Source: Bradyrhizobium genosp. SA-3 (GTDB lineage Bacteria > Pseudomonadota > Alphaproteobacteria > Rhizobiales > Xanthobacteraceae). Taken from it: DNA of 63,574 nucleotides. A program made the position numbers and the translations under genes. The notes under the pieces are model-generated. The model saw only the letters and a list, made by a program, of their open reading frames with translations. It did not search any database and was not told where the DNA came from. The stretch lies in the NCBI RefSeq assembly GCF_004212635.1, contig NZ_PSRT01000039.1:1-63574 (forward strand). Direction: 5' to 3'. Below, one piece after another: positions 39,531-48,536 of the stretch (position 1 is its first letter; each line of letters begins with the position of its first letter).

Positions 39531-42026
39531 ATGACCACCCCTTCCAACGAAATCGAGGAACTCAAGCGCCGATTGCAGTCGGCCGCAGCCGAGAATGTAC
39601 GGCTGCGCGGCGAGCTTGCGGTTGCGCGTGATCGCCAGAACGCCAGCGCCGAGATCCTGCGCACCATCGCGGCCTCGCCCTCCGACGCCCGGCCGGTCTT
39701 CGCGGCGATCGCGTCCAGCTCAAGGCGCCTGCTCGGCGGCTTTTCGGCCACCGTGCTTCAGTTCATCGGCGATGAGCTGCACCTCGTGGCGTTCACGCCG
39801 ACCAGCCCGGAGGCGGACGAAGGACTCAAGGCGTCGTTCCCGCGCAAGATCGCGGACTTCCCGACTTTTGCGCTCGTGCGCGACGGCGAGACGATCCAGT
39901 TTCCCGACAGCGAGGCCGCCGACGTCCCGGAGCTGAACCGGGAGCTGGCGCGGCTGCGCGGCTTCCGCAGCGTACTGTTCATGCCGCTGATGAACCGGGG
40001 CGCGCCGGTCGGCATGATCAGCGTCACGCGCGCCGAGCCCGGCGCGTTCGCGCCCGATCTGGTGCAGCTGCTCCAGACCTTTGCCGACCAGGCCGTGATC
40101 GCAATCGAGAATGCGAACCTGTTCAACGAGACGCGCGAGGCGCTGGAGCGCCAGACCGCAACCGCCGACATCCTCAAGGTGATGGCTGCCTCGCCCTCCG
40201 ACGTGCAGCCGGTGTTCGAGGCCATCGCCGCCAACGCCAATCGCCTGATCGGCGGCTTCTCCACGGCGGTGCTGCGCTATGTCGACGGCGCCGCGCATAT
40301 TGCGGCATTCACGCCGACCGATCCCGCGGGCGATCGCGTGCTCCAGGCTTCGTTTCCGGTAGCGTTCACGCAATTCCCGCCTTACCAGCTCGTGGCCAAC
40401 GGCGCCGCGGCGCAACTGCCCGACACCGAGCTCGAGCCGGCCGCGCGCGACATCGCGCGCGCCCGCGGCTATCGCAGCATGCTGTTCACGCCGTTGATGA
40501 GCGAGGGCGAAGCCATCGGCATCATCATCGCCACGCGCCGGGCGATTGGCCGCTTCACCGAGCATCACGTGCGACTGCTGCAGACTTTCGCCGACCAGGC
40601 AGTGATCGCGATCAAGAATGTCAGCCTGTTCAACGCCACCAGGGAAGCGCTGGAACGTCAGACCGCGACCGCCGACATCCTCAAGGTGATCGCGGCTTCG
40701 CCCGCCGATGTCACGCCGGTGTTCCAGGCCGTCTCCGACAGCGCCAAGGCGCTGATCGGCGGGCACTCCTCCACCGTCACCCGCGTCATCGACGGCATGC
40801 TGCATCTGGCGGCCTTCACCACCGACAACGAGGCCGGCAATGCGGATTTACTCAGCTCGTTCCCGACGCCGCTATCGGCGTCAGGCATTCACAGCCGGGT
40901 GGCAAGGAGCGGCCAATATGCGTTCCGCAGCGACATGCAGAGCGAACCTGATCTCACCGAGGCCATGAAGGAGCTGGCGCGGACGCGAGGCTATCGCAGC
41001 ATCCTCGTGGTGCCGATGCTGCGCGATGGCGTCGCGATCGGCACCATCGCCGTCACGCGGCCGGAGCCCGGTCATTTCCCCGACAAGGCGATCAACCTGC
41101 TCAAGACCTTTGCCGACCAGGCCGTGATCGCGGTCGAGAACACGCGCCTGTTCAACGAGGTGCAGGACCGCACGCAGGAGCTCGCCAAATCGCTCGACGA
41201 TCTGCGCGCCGCGCAGGACCGTCTAATCCAGACCGAGAAGCTTGCATCACTCGGCCAACTCACCGCCGGCATCGCGCATGAGATCAAGAACCCGCTCAAC
41301 TTCGTCAACAATTTTGCTTCGCTCTCCTCCGAACTGACCGACGAGCTGAACGAGGTACTTGCGCCGGTTAAGCTCGCAGACGAGGTCCGCGCGGAGGTCG
41401 ACGAGCTCACGGGGCTTCTGAAGGACAATCTGCAAAAGGTTGTGCAGCACGGGCGGCGGGCAGATTCCATCGTCAAGAACATGCTGCTGCATTCGCGCGA
41501 AGGCGGCGGCGAGCATGGGCTGAGCGACATCAACGCGTTGGTGGAAGAGAGCCTCAACCTCGCCTATCACGGCGCGCGCGCCGAGAAGCCGGGGTTCGAC
41601 GTGACGCTGAAGCGCGAGCTCGATCCCGCGACCGGGCAAGCCGAAGTGTTTCCGCAGGAGATCACCCGGGTGCTGCTAAATCTGATCTCGAACGGCTTCC
41701 ACGCGGTCACCAAGCGCAAGGCCGAGGGCGCCGCCGACTACGAGCCGGTGGTGATCGCCGCGACGCGCGACCGCGGCGACAGCATCGAGATCCGCATCCG
41801 CGACAACGGCATCGGCATTGCGGACGAGGTCAGGGAGAAGATGTTCAATCCGTTCTTCACCACCAAGCCGGCCGGCGAAGGCACCGGCCTCGGACTGTCG
41901 ATGAGCCACGACATCGTGGTGAAACAGCACGGCGGCACGATCGACGTCGCGACGGAGCCCGGCGCGTTCACGGAGTTCACGATCCGGCTGCCGCGCAAGA
42001 GCAGTTTTGCGAATGCAGGGGGCTAG
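39531..42026 (+). CDS. Histidine kinase with three tandem GAF domains
   Basis: 831-residue soluble kinase. An N-terminal coiled coil (EIEELKRRLQSAAAENVRL, about 5-23) precedes three GAF units of about 175 residues, each introduced by a near-identical linker (RQ(T/N)A.ADIL(R/K).(I/M)AASP.D). A second coiled coil leads to a HisKA-like region with LASLGQLTAGIAHEIKNPLN and an HATPase domain with GEGTGLGLSMSHDIV. The GAF repeats suggest internal duplication. No membrane segment. It is convergent with the MFS exporter (three bases apart). The signal is unknown. The ATG at 39531 is preferred over 39495, which has no ribosome site. Confidence 0.88.
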   Translation: MTTPSNEIEELKRRLQSAAAENVRLRGELAVARDRQNASAEILRTIAASPSDARPVFAAIASSSRRLLGGFSATVLQFIGDELHLVAFTPTSPEADEGLKASFPRKIADFPTFALVRDGETIQFPDSEAADVPELNRELARLRGFRSVLFMPLMNRGAPVGMISVTRAEPGAFAPDLVQLLQTFADQAVIAIENANLFNETREALERQTATADILKVMAASPSDVQPVFEAIAANANRLIGGFSTAVLRYVDGAAHIAAFTPTDPAGDRVLQASFPVAFTQFPPYQLVANGAAAQLPDTELEPAARDIARARGYRSMLFTPLMSEGEAIGIIIATRRAIGRFTEHHVRLLQTFADQAVIAIKNVSLFNATREALERQTATADILKVIAASPADVTPVFQAVSDSAKALIGGHSSTVTRVIDGMLHLAAFTTDNEAGNADLLSSFPTPLSASGIHSRVARSGQYAFRSDMQSEPDLTEAMKELARTRGYRSILVVPMLRDGVAIGTIAVTRPEPGHFPDKAINLLKTFADQAVIAVENTRLFNEVQDRTQELAKSLDDLRAAQDRLIQTEKLASLGQLTAGIAHEIKNPLNFVNNFASLSSELTDELNEVLAPVKLADEVRAEVDELTGLLKDNLQKVVQHGRRADSIVKNMLLHSREGGGEHGLSDINALVEESLNLAYHGARAEKPGFDVTLKRELDPATGQAEVFPQEITRVLLNLISNGFHAVTKRKAEGAADYEPVVIAATRDRGDSIEIRIRDNGIGIADEVREKMFNPFFTTKPAGEGTGLGLSMSHDIVVKQHGGTIDVATEPGAFTEFTIRLPRKSSFANAGG

Positions 42027-42029
42027 GCC

Positions 42030-43607
42030 CTACTCCGCCATCTCCACCGGCTGCGACGTGGCGGGACCAGCCAGCGGCCGCTCCTCCATCGCAATGAGAC
42101 AGAGCGCAGCGCCGGTCATCAGCGCCGTGGCGGCGCCGAAGACGTAGCGGAACGCATGCCGCATGTCGTCGGCGGGAATCGTGCTGACGGCGGCGTGATG
42201 CTCGCCGAGCGGGATGTCGGCACCGAGCGCGATCAGCAGGATCGCCGCGAACGCCGCGACCGTGAAGGACGACATCAGCGAGCGGAAGAAGTTCAAGGCA
42301 CCGGTGATGGTGCCGATCTGCGGCCGCGCGACCGAGTTCTGCACCGAGACCACGCAGACCGGAAAGGTCGTGCCGAGACCAAGCGCAAACGCGGCCATCA
42401 GCGTCAGCAGGCCCCATAACGGCAGCGTCGTCAACGTGAGTGCGAGGCCGCACAGCGCGGCCCAGGACGTGCCGATGATGGCGACGCGTTTGTAGTGCTT
42501 GGCCCGCGCCATGGTACGCCCGGCGATGGCCGCACCGCAGGTCGAGACGGCTGCGAGCGGAATCAGCGCAAGGCCCGCCTCGCTGGCGCTGAGGTGATAG
42601 ACGGATTCGTAATAAAGCGGGAGCTGGACCGTGAGGCCCGTGATCGCGCCGAGCGCACAGCCGCCGGCCATCAGCCCAAACGGTACGACACGTCCGCCGA
42701 GCAGCGGCAGCGGCAGGAACGGCTCGTCCGCCCGCCGCGCGTGCCACACGAAAGTGACGACGAGCGCGACCGCGCCGCCGACCATCGCAAGCACGGTCGG
42801 CGACAGCCAGGGATAGCGCGTGCCGCCCCAGGTCAGCACCAGCATGAAGACGACGGCGGAGGCCATCAGCAACACGCCGCCGAGCCAGTCGACCTTGCGC
42901 TTGCGGTGGAACACCGGGATCTTCTTCATCCTCGGCAGCAGCAGCGCGATCGCGGCGGCCGCGAGCGGCAGGTTGATCCAGAAGATCATCGACCAGTGCA
43001 GATGCTCGGCGAACACGCCGCCGATGACCGGGCCGAGGATGCCGCCGACCATCCAGACGCTGGAGAAATAAGCCTGGTACTGGCCGCGCTCGCGTGGGCT
43101 CACAACATCCGAGATCACAGTCTGCACCACCGGCATGATGCCGCCGCCGCCGAGCCCCTGAAGGCCGCGCGCCAGAATCAGCATCGGCATGTTCGGCGCG
43201 ATCGCGCACAGCACCGAGCCCGCGACGAACAGGCTGAGCGAGGTAATGATCATGGCCTTGCGGCCGTAGATGTCGCTGAGCGTGCCGAACACCGGCGCGA
43301 CCGCAGTCGAGGCGAGCAGGTAGGCCGTGATCACCCAGGACAGGCTGGAGACGTCCTGGAACTGGCGCCCGATGGTCGGCAGCGCGGTCGCCACGATGGT
43401 CTGGTCGAGCGCTGCCAGGAACATCGTCAGCATCAGGCTGATGACGATGGTGCGGACCTCGTCCTGTGACAGCGGCACCGGCGGCGCGATGGACGGCGCG
43501 TCGTCGACGCTGATGACCTCGCTCGGAAGGCGGGACAGCTCTTCGGCAATGTCGTCAGGCAACGGCTGGATGTCGGCAGAACTGCTCTGCCGGTCGAACT
43601 TGTTCAT
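42030..43607 (-). CDS. DHA2-family (EmrB/QacA) MFS multidrug exporter
   Basis: 525 residues with 14 predicted membrane helices. Motif A (GTLSDIYGRKAMI) lies near residue 110 and the antiporter motif C region near 170. The cytoplasmic N-terminal 45 residues are acidic. The ATG at 43607 starts MNKFDRQSSS; 38 codons of open frame upstream are not family-like. No EmrA-type adaptor or TetR/MarR regulator is adjacent, so it works alone in the inner membrane and its substrate is unknown. Confidence 0.9.
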   Translation of the reverse strand: MNKFDRQSSSADIQPLPDDIAEELSRLPSEVISVDDAPSIAPPVPLSQDEVRTIVISLMLTMFLAALDQTIVATALPTIGRQFQDVSSLSWVITAYLLASTAVAPVFGTLSDIYGRKAMIITSLSLFVAGSVLCAIAPNMPMLILARGLQGLGGGGIMPVVQTVISDVVSPRERGQYQAYFSSVWMVGGILGPVIGGVFAEHLHWSMIFWINLPLAAAAIALLLPRMKKIPVFHRKRKVDWLGGVLLMASAVVFMLVLTWGGTRYPWLSPTVLAMVGGAVALVVTFVWHARRADEPFLPLPLLGGRVVPFGLMAGGCALGAITGLTVQLPLYYESVYHLSASEAGLALIPLAAVSTCGAAIAGRTMARAKHYKRVAIIGTSWAALCGLALTLTTLPLWGLLTLMAAFALGLGTTFPVCVVSVQNSVARPQIGTITGALNFFRSLMSSFTVAAFAAILLIALGADIPLGEHHAAVSTIPADDMRHAFRYVFGAATALMTGAALCLIAMEERPLAGPATSQPVEMAE

Positions 43608-43930
43608 CTCGATCGGACGTCGTGGGGCGGCACAACGCCGCGAAGGATTCGTTCTATGTAGTCGAATGTAGACAGCAAAATCCTTCCCGGGCAGACACCG
43701 CGGCGCATGGGTGCATCCCACCGCAGGGTCATCCCGAACACGTGATCATCCGGATGAACGGAATATCCGCGAGGTCAGATGCTTTCTCATCGTCATGGCC
43801 GGGCTTGTCCCGGCCATCCACGATCTTTCGCGCGGTACGGAGAACGTGGATGCCCGGGACAAGCCCGTGCATGACGAGTTTGCGGAACGGCTGATGACTG
43901 AAGAGGACTGATCCTGCCCTGAAAGGCGGA
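43608..43930. other. Intergenic region with a dispersed palindromic repeat
   Basis: 323 bases between the starts/ends of the MFS and YkgJ-type genes. Apart from the inverted repeat at 43789-43877 it contains only short unsupported frames. The first 100 bases probably carry the MFS promoter. Confidence 0.5.
43789..43877. repeat. REP-like long inverted repeat (GTCATGGCCGGGCTTGTCCC family)
   Basis: The left arm begins CGTCATGGCCGGGCTTGTCC and runs to CCATCCACG; the right arm CGTGGATGCCCGGGACAAGC runs to GCATGACG. The arms are about 33 bases, imperfectly complementary, with a 21-base centre. I recognise the type as widespread intergenic repeats in Bradyrhizobium and Rhodopseudomonas. Confidence 0.78.
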
Positions 43931-44446
43931 TCAGTCCTTCGGACGTCGCTTCAGGCGGGCCCGTTTCGGCAGCACGGCCGGCCATTGCACGATGTGGTCC
44001 TCGAGATCCTCGTCGGGGATCTCCTCTTCGCTGCCCTCGACCCGGCCGCGCACGGAGACGCCGGCCTCATGCACGGTATTGGGATCGCCCGACACCAGCG
44101 GGTGCCACCAATAGAGATCGCGGCCTTCGGCGACGAGCTTGTAGCCGCAGCTCGGCGGCAGCCAGTTCAGGGTGCGGACATTGGCCGGGGTCAGGCGGAC
44201 ACAGTCCGGAACCTTGTCGGAGCGATTCGGGTAGTCCTTACAGGCGCAGCTCGCCCCATCCAGCAGCTTGCAACCGATATGGGTGAAATAGATCTGGCCG
44301 GTATCCTCGTCCTCGAGCTTGTTCAGGCAGCAGCGGCCGCAGCCGTCGCACAGGCTCTCCCATTCGGCCGCCGACAGCTGTTCCAACGTCTTGGTTTTCC
44401 AGAAGAATCCTTCCTGGCCTGAAGGTCGTTTGGGAGCTGCGGTCAT
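43931..44446 (-). CDS. YcgN/YkgJ family cysteine-cluster protein (UPF0260)
   Basis: 171 residues. Eight or so conserved cysteines: [14 protein letters not shown] near residue 35, then GCKLLD...CACKDY, PDCVRL and LPPSCGYKL. The pattern suggests a bound metal, probably zinc or an Fe-S cluster. [16 protein letters not shown] and the acidic DEDLEDHIV tail are typical of the UPF0260 group. Start at the ATG of MTAAPKRP; four codons upstream are open. Function in the family is unknown. Confidence 0.9.
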   Translation of the reverse strand: MTAAPKRPSGQEGFFWKTKTLEQLSAAEWESLCDGCGRCCLNKLEDEDTGQIYFTHIGCKLLDGASCACKDYPNRSDKVPDCVRLTPANVRTLNWLPPSCGYKLVAEGRDLYWWHPLVSGDPNTVHEAGVSVRGRVEGSEEEIPDEDLEDHIVQWPAVLPKRARLKRRPKD

Positions 44447-44536
44447 GCGCCTCAACAAAGGTTCGAAAGAGCTACGGCGAAGTCATCTAGAGCGAGCGGC
44501 CGTGACGGTGCAAGCAACGCCCTCGGAAGGCCCGTA

Positions 44537-44611
44537 ATGTCCCGGGGTCAATTAGGCCTGTTGTTCAAAATCGCGAGCGTGGCCATTGGTTTATGGGCCC
44601 TGCTCGGCTAG
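44537..44611 (+). CDS. Possible 24-residue hydrophobic microprotein
   Basis: An ATG preceded by GGAAGG with six-base spacing opens a 24-codon frame: MSRGQLGLLFKIASVAIGLW and ALLG, then TAG. Residues 6-24 could span a membrane. It is in the 295-base gap before the penicillin-binding protein gene, on the same strand, and is too short for usual gene finders. It could be a leader peptide or a membrane microprotein; evidence is limited to the ribosome site and the peptide's character. Confidence 0.4.
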   Translation: MSRGQLGLLFKIASVAIGLWALLG

Positions 44612-44741
44612 AAGGAACAGCAAGTCCCCGAAGGACGCGAACCGGGCGCCTTGGGTTTGCCGCAACATTCCCGCAAGACGTTCCGATGCCGCCCCCGGCC
44701 GGGTGCTTGAACGCTTTCGAAGCAAGCCGCAAGGGTTCTAG

Positions 44742-47030
44742 GTGCGCCAGATCATACCACCGCATTGGAAGCAGAAGGTCCGGAATTTCTTCCTGGATCT
44801 CGATGCGCGCATCGATTCCTCGCTGTTCTCCTCGGCCAAGGGCATCCGCGAGCTCTACGAGCGCTACTCGACCTTCATGGACCGGTTCTATGTCGGGCGT
44901 TGGAAGCGCTGGGTGTTCATCGAGCCGCTGTCGGAAGCCGCGACCCTCGGCCTCGGCGGCCTGGTCGTGATGCTCACGCTCGCCATCCCCGCCTTCCGCG
45001 AGACCGCGGACGAGGACTGGCTGAAGAAGTCCGATCTCGCGGTGACCTTCCTCGACCGCTACGGCAACCCGATCGGCAGCCGCGGCATCAAGCACAACGA
45101 CTCGATCCCGCTGGAAGATTTCCCGGACGTGCTGATCAAGGCGACGCTGGCGACCGAGGACCGCCGTTTCTACGACCATTTCGGCATCGACATCGCCGGC
45201 ACGGCGCGCGCCCTTGTCACCAACGCCCAGGCCGGCGGCGTCCGCCAGGGCGGCTCCTCGATCACCCAGCAGCTCGCCAAGAACCTGTTCCTGAGCAACG
45301 AGCGCACCATCGAGCGCAAGGTCAACGAAGCCTTCCTCGCGGTCTGGCTGGAATGGCGCCTGACCAAGAACGAGATCCTCAAGCTCTATCTCGACCGCGC
45401 CTATATGGGCGGCGGCACCTTCGGCGTCGATGGCGCCGCGCATTTCTACTTCAACAAATCGGCGCGCGACGTGACGCTGGCGGAAGCGGCGATGCTCGCC
45501 GGCCTGTTCAAGGCGCCGACGAAATACGCCCCGCACATCAACCTGCCGGCTGCCCGCGCGCGCGCCAACGTCGTGCTCGACAACCTCGTCGATGCCGGCT
45601 TCATGACCGAGGGCCAGGTGTTCGGTGCCCGCCGCAACCCGGCCTTCGCGGTCGACCGCCGCGACGAGGCGTCGCCGAACTATTATCTCGACTACGCCTT
45701 CGACGAGATGCGCAAGCTCGTCGACACCTTCCCGAAGTCCTACACCGAGCGCGTCTTCGTGGTGCGGCTTGCGATCGACACCAATGTGCAGAAGGCCGCC
45801 GAAGACGCGATCGAGAACCAGCTGCGCCAGTTCGGCCGCGATTATCACGCGACGCAAGCGGCGACCGTGGTCGCCGATCTCGACGGCGGCATCCGTGCCA
45901 TGGTCGGCGGCCGCGACTACGGCGCCAGCCAGTTCAACCGCGCCACCGACGCCTATCGCCAGCCCGGCTCCTCGTTCAAGCCTTACGTCTACACCACTGC
46001 GCTCCTGAACGGCTTCACGCCGAACTCGATCGTGGTCGACGGCCCGGTCTGCATCGGCAATTGGTGTCCGCAGAACTATGGTCACTCCTATTCCGGCTCG
46101 GTGACGCTGACGCAGGCCATCACGCGCTCGATCAATGTGGTGCCGGTCAAGCTGTCGATCGCGATCGGCCAGAAGGAGCAGCCGAAGGCCCCGAACCCGG
46201 CCAAGATCGGCCGTGCCAAGATCGTCGAGGTCGCGCGCCGCTTCGGCCTCAAGGCGCCGCTGCCCGACACGCCGTCGCTGCCGATCGGCTCGGACGAAGT
46301 CACCGTGCTGGAGCACGCCGTCGCCTACGCGACCTTCCCGAACCGCGGCAAGGCGGTGACGCCGCATTCGGTGCTGGAGGTGCGCACCGGCGCAGGCGAC
46401 CTCGTCTGGCGCTGGGATCGCGACGGGCCGAAGCCGAAGCAGGCCATTCCGCCGAACATCGCCGCCGACATGGCGGGCATGATGAGTCACGTCGTCAGCG
46501 AAGGCACCGCGCGCCGCGCCGCGCTGGACGGCATTCCGACCGCGGGTAAGACCGGCACCACCAATGCGTATCGTGACGCCTGGTTCGTCGGTTACACCGG
46601 CAATTTCACCTGCGCGGTGTGGTATGGCAACGACGACTACTCGCCAACCAACCGCATGACCGGCGGCTCGCTGCCGGCGCAGACCTGGCACGACATCATG
46701 GTCGCGGCGCATCAGGGCGTCGAGGTCCGGGAGATCCCCGGCATCGGCATGGGCCAGAAGCTGCCGCCGCAGCAGATCGCCAACGCGCAGGCCAATGCGG
46801 CGCCGAAGGTGCTGGAGACCAAGCCCGGTCCGCCGCCAGTGCTGACCAAGCGCGGCGCCGACATCCTGGTGCGCGTCGAGAAGCTGCTGGATGACGCGGC
46901 CAAGACGGCGACCAAATCCACTAGCAACGACAGCAAGGCGGCGAGGCCAGCCTCGTCGACGAGTGCGCTCGCCTTCCCGCAGAATTATGCGGAAGAGAAC
47001 GCCAACACCTCCGCTCCGCGCAAGAACTGA
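44742..47030 (+). CDS. Class A penicillin-binding protein 1A (glycosyltransferase/transpeptidase)
   Basis: 762-residue inner-membrane enzyme that polymerises and cross-links peptidoglycan. After a cytoplasmic segment and one membrane helix (about 65-85) come the family 51 glycosyltransferase domain (catalytic E139 in ATEDRRFYDHFGID, then GGSSITQQLAKNLFL) and the transpeptidase domain with S410 in PGSSFKP, SIN in TRSINVVPVK, and KTGTT. The GTG start follows AAGGG; the C-terminal 80 residues are low-complexity. A DUF1214/DUF1254 pair follows after nine bases and is probably co-transcribed. Confidence 0.95.
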   Translation: MRQIIPPHWKQKVRNFFLDLDARIDSSLFSSAKGIRELYERYSTFMDRFYVGRWKRWVFIEPLSEAATLGLGGLVVMLTLAIPAFRETADEDWLKKSDLAVTFLDRYGNPIGSRGIKHNDSIPLEDFPDVLIKATLATEDRRFYDHFGIDIAGTARALVTNAQAGGVRQGGSSITQQLAKNLFLSNERTIERKVNEAFLAVWLEWRLTKNEILKLYLDRAYMGGGTFGVDGAAHFYFNKSARDVTLAEAAMLAGLFKAPTKYAPHINLPAARARANVVLDNLVDAGFMTEGQVFGARRNPAFAVDRRDEASPNYYLDYAFDEMRKLVDTFPKSYTERVFVVRLAIDTNVQKAAEDAIENQLRQFGRDYHATQAATVVADLDGGIRAMVGGRDYGASQFNRATDAYRQPGSSFKPYVYTTALLNGFTPNSIVVDGPVCIGNWCPQNYGHSYSGSVTLTQAITRSINVVPVKLSIAIGQKEQPKAPNPAKIGRAKIVEVARRFGLKAPLPDTPSLPIGSDEVTVLEHAVAYATFPNRGKAVTPHSVLEVRTGAGDLVWRWDRDGPKPKQAIPPNIAADMAGMMSHVVSEGTARRAALDGIPTAGKTGTTNAYRDAWFVGYTGNFTCAVWYGNDDYSPTNRMTGGSLPAQTWHDIMVAAHQGVEVREIPGIGMGQKLPPQQIANAQANAAPKVLETKPGPPPVLTKRGADILVRVEKLLDDAAKTATKSTSNDSKAARPASSTSALAFPQNYAEENANTSAPRKN

Positions 47031-47039
47031 TCGAAACCC

Positions 47040-47618
47040 GTGCGGCTGATCCTGATCACATTGACGGCCCTTCTGCTCGCCACCGTCGTCGGCGTCGGCG
47101 CGACCTGGATGACGACGACGCGCGGCACCGAGATCGGCGCGCTGACCATCGGCCCCTGGACCGCCCGCCCGCGCACCGGCACGGCCGACGTCGATCCCTA
47201 TTCGCGCGCCACCATCGTGCGCAACGGCGAGCTGCCGATCGGCACCGGCGACGGCGTCGCCTTCACCGCGACCGCCGATGACAAGAAGAAGGCGCTCGAC
47301 GGCCGCTGTGACGTCGTCGTCTCCGGCGTGACCCCGCCGGCGCGGTTCTGGACGCTGACGCTGTACGACCGCAAGGGCCATCTCGTCGCCAATTCGCTTG
47401 CCCGCTACGGCTTCACCAGCCAGGAGATCGTGCGCCAGTCCGACGGCTCATTCGAGATCCGCATCGCCTCACGCTCGCGCGCCGGCAACTGGCTGCCGAC
47501 CGGCGGCATCGAGCGCTACGCCTTGATGCTGCGCCTCTACGATACCCCGGTCGGCGTTGCCACACGCACCCAGCGCGATGCGCCGATGCCTACGATCACG
47601 ACGGTGGGCTGCTCATGA
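47040..47618 (+). CDS. DUF1214-domain membrane-anchored protein
   Basis: 192 residues; an N-terminal helix (about 3-24) anchors or exports a beta-rich DUF1214 domain whose signatures are YSRATIVRNGELPIG, TLYDRKGHLVANS and GNWLPT near the end, the classic DUF1214 patch. The GTG start is nine bases after the PBP stop. Its stop overlaps the next gene, encoding the partner DUF1254 domain; in many bacteria the two domains form one polypeptide. Role unknown; probably periplasmic. Confidence 0.87.
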   Translation: MRLILITLTALLLATVVGVGATWMTTTRGTEIGALTIGPWTARPRTGTADVDPYSRATIVRNGELPIGTGDGVAFTATADDKKKALDGRCDVVVSGVTPPARFWTLTLYDRKGHLVANSLARYGFTSQEIVRQSDGSFEIRIASRSRAGNWLPTGGIERYALMLRLYDTPVGVATRTQRDAPMPTITTVGCS

Positions 47619-48199
47619 TCCGGCTGCTGTTCACCATCGTTGCCGGCATCGTTCTGGGCCTCGTGGTCCATCTCGTCAGCGTGCTGGCGCTGCCGCGGAT
47701 CGCGACGCAGGATGCCTATTCGCGCCTGACGCCGATGACGAAGGTGAACGCCGTCACCCAGCTGCCCCTCGCCGACCCACAGACCTCACCGATGCCGTTC
47801 ATGGACCCGGCCTTTGCGCTCGCGATCTGCCGCTACGATCTGTCGGGCGGTCCGATCAAGCTGGCCGTGCCGGTGAGCCAAGCTTACACCTCGGTGTCGT
47901 TCTACACCCGCAACGAGATCGCCTATTACGCCATCAACGACCGCTCGGCCGGCCGCAAGGTGATCGAGCTCGACCTGATGACGGAAGCGCAGCACAACGA
48001 GCTGCCCGAGGACGAGGAGGTCACCGCGGCCGACCGGCTGATTATCGATTCCCCTGCTACCACCGGCCTGATCGTGATGAAGGCGCTCGCCCCCGAGCCC
48101 GGCCTGATGCAGCAGGCGCAAGGCTCGCTCGCGGCTGCGACCTGCGCCCCGCAGACCGAGCCGCCAGCCAAGGCCGAAGCGCCACGCGGCCGGCGCTGA
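47615..48199 (+). CDS. DUF1254-domain membrane-anchored protein
   Basis: 194 residues; helix at about 5-28, then a DUF1254 domain with PMPFMDPAFALAICRYDLSG and VSFYTRNEIAYYAINDRSAG. It is shorter than typical DUF1254 proteins. The start ATGA overlaps the DUF1214 gene stop, so the pair is translationally coupled, which implies a complex. The C-terminus is a disordered Pro/Ala/Arg tail. It is last in the PBP1A operon. Confidence 0.85.
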   Translation: MIRLLFTIVAGIVLGLVVHLVSVLALPRIATQDAYSRLTPMTKVNAVTQLPLADPQTSPMPFMDPAFALAICRYDLSGGPIKLAVPVSQAYTSVSFYTRNEIAYYAINDRSAGRKVIELDLMTEAQHNELPEDEEVTAADRLIIDSPATTGLIVMKALAPEPGLMQQAQGSLAAATCAPQTEPPAKAEAPRGRR

Positions 48200-48536
48200 T
48201 GCGGGCCGCTTCGGCAGCGCAACAACAAAAACTGCAAAAACAACCCCATGCACAGTAGCGGGGCATTGAAATCATTGCGCTCTTCGGTTGGCGATAACGA
48301 AGCTACTGGACGGACGTGTACGCACCTTTGACTAGTCGGGCAAAACACCGGCATACTGGCATCATCGAGAGTTCGTCATACCCGCGCGGAGCAGTCCGTC
48401 GCGGGTGTTTTGATTTGGGAGCGCGGACTGCGATGACTGAGGGATCACTATCGTTCCCCACGACAATCAAGACCATCGTGCCAGTTCGATCAGAGTAGGA
48501 GGGTCCTAGGAATGACGGAAGCCGAATTGCTTTGAG
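48200..48536. other. Intergenic region with terminator; possible small RNA
   Basis: 337 bases. No convincing ORF. Contains a strong terminator at 48380-48411, some 180 bases after the preceding stop codon. That distance leaves room for a long 3' UTR or a separate small transcript; nothing else supports an RNA gene. Confidence 0.35.
48380..48411 (+). terminator. Rho-independent terminator
   Basis: ACCCGCG (48380-48386) pairs with CGCGGGT (48400-48406); an inner CGGA/TCCG stem with GCAG loop extends it; GTTTT follows. Orientation is plus, so it would end the PBP1A-DUF1214-DUF1254 transcript or a small RNA starting in the gap. Confidence 0.7.

Noticed and set aside
43711..43911. Short frames inside the 43.8-kb palindrome
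   Set aside because: They arise from the repeat element itself and have no ribosome site.
44565..47381. 938-codon minus-strand open frame opposite PBP1A
   Set aside because: Same antisense artefact; PBP1A motifs are intact on the plus strand and the antisense product resembles nothing.
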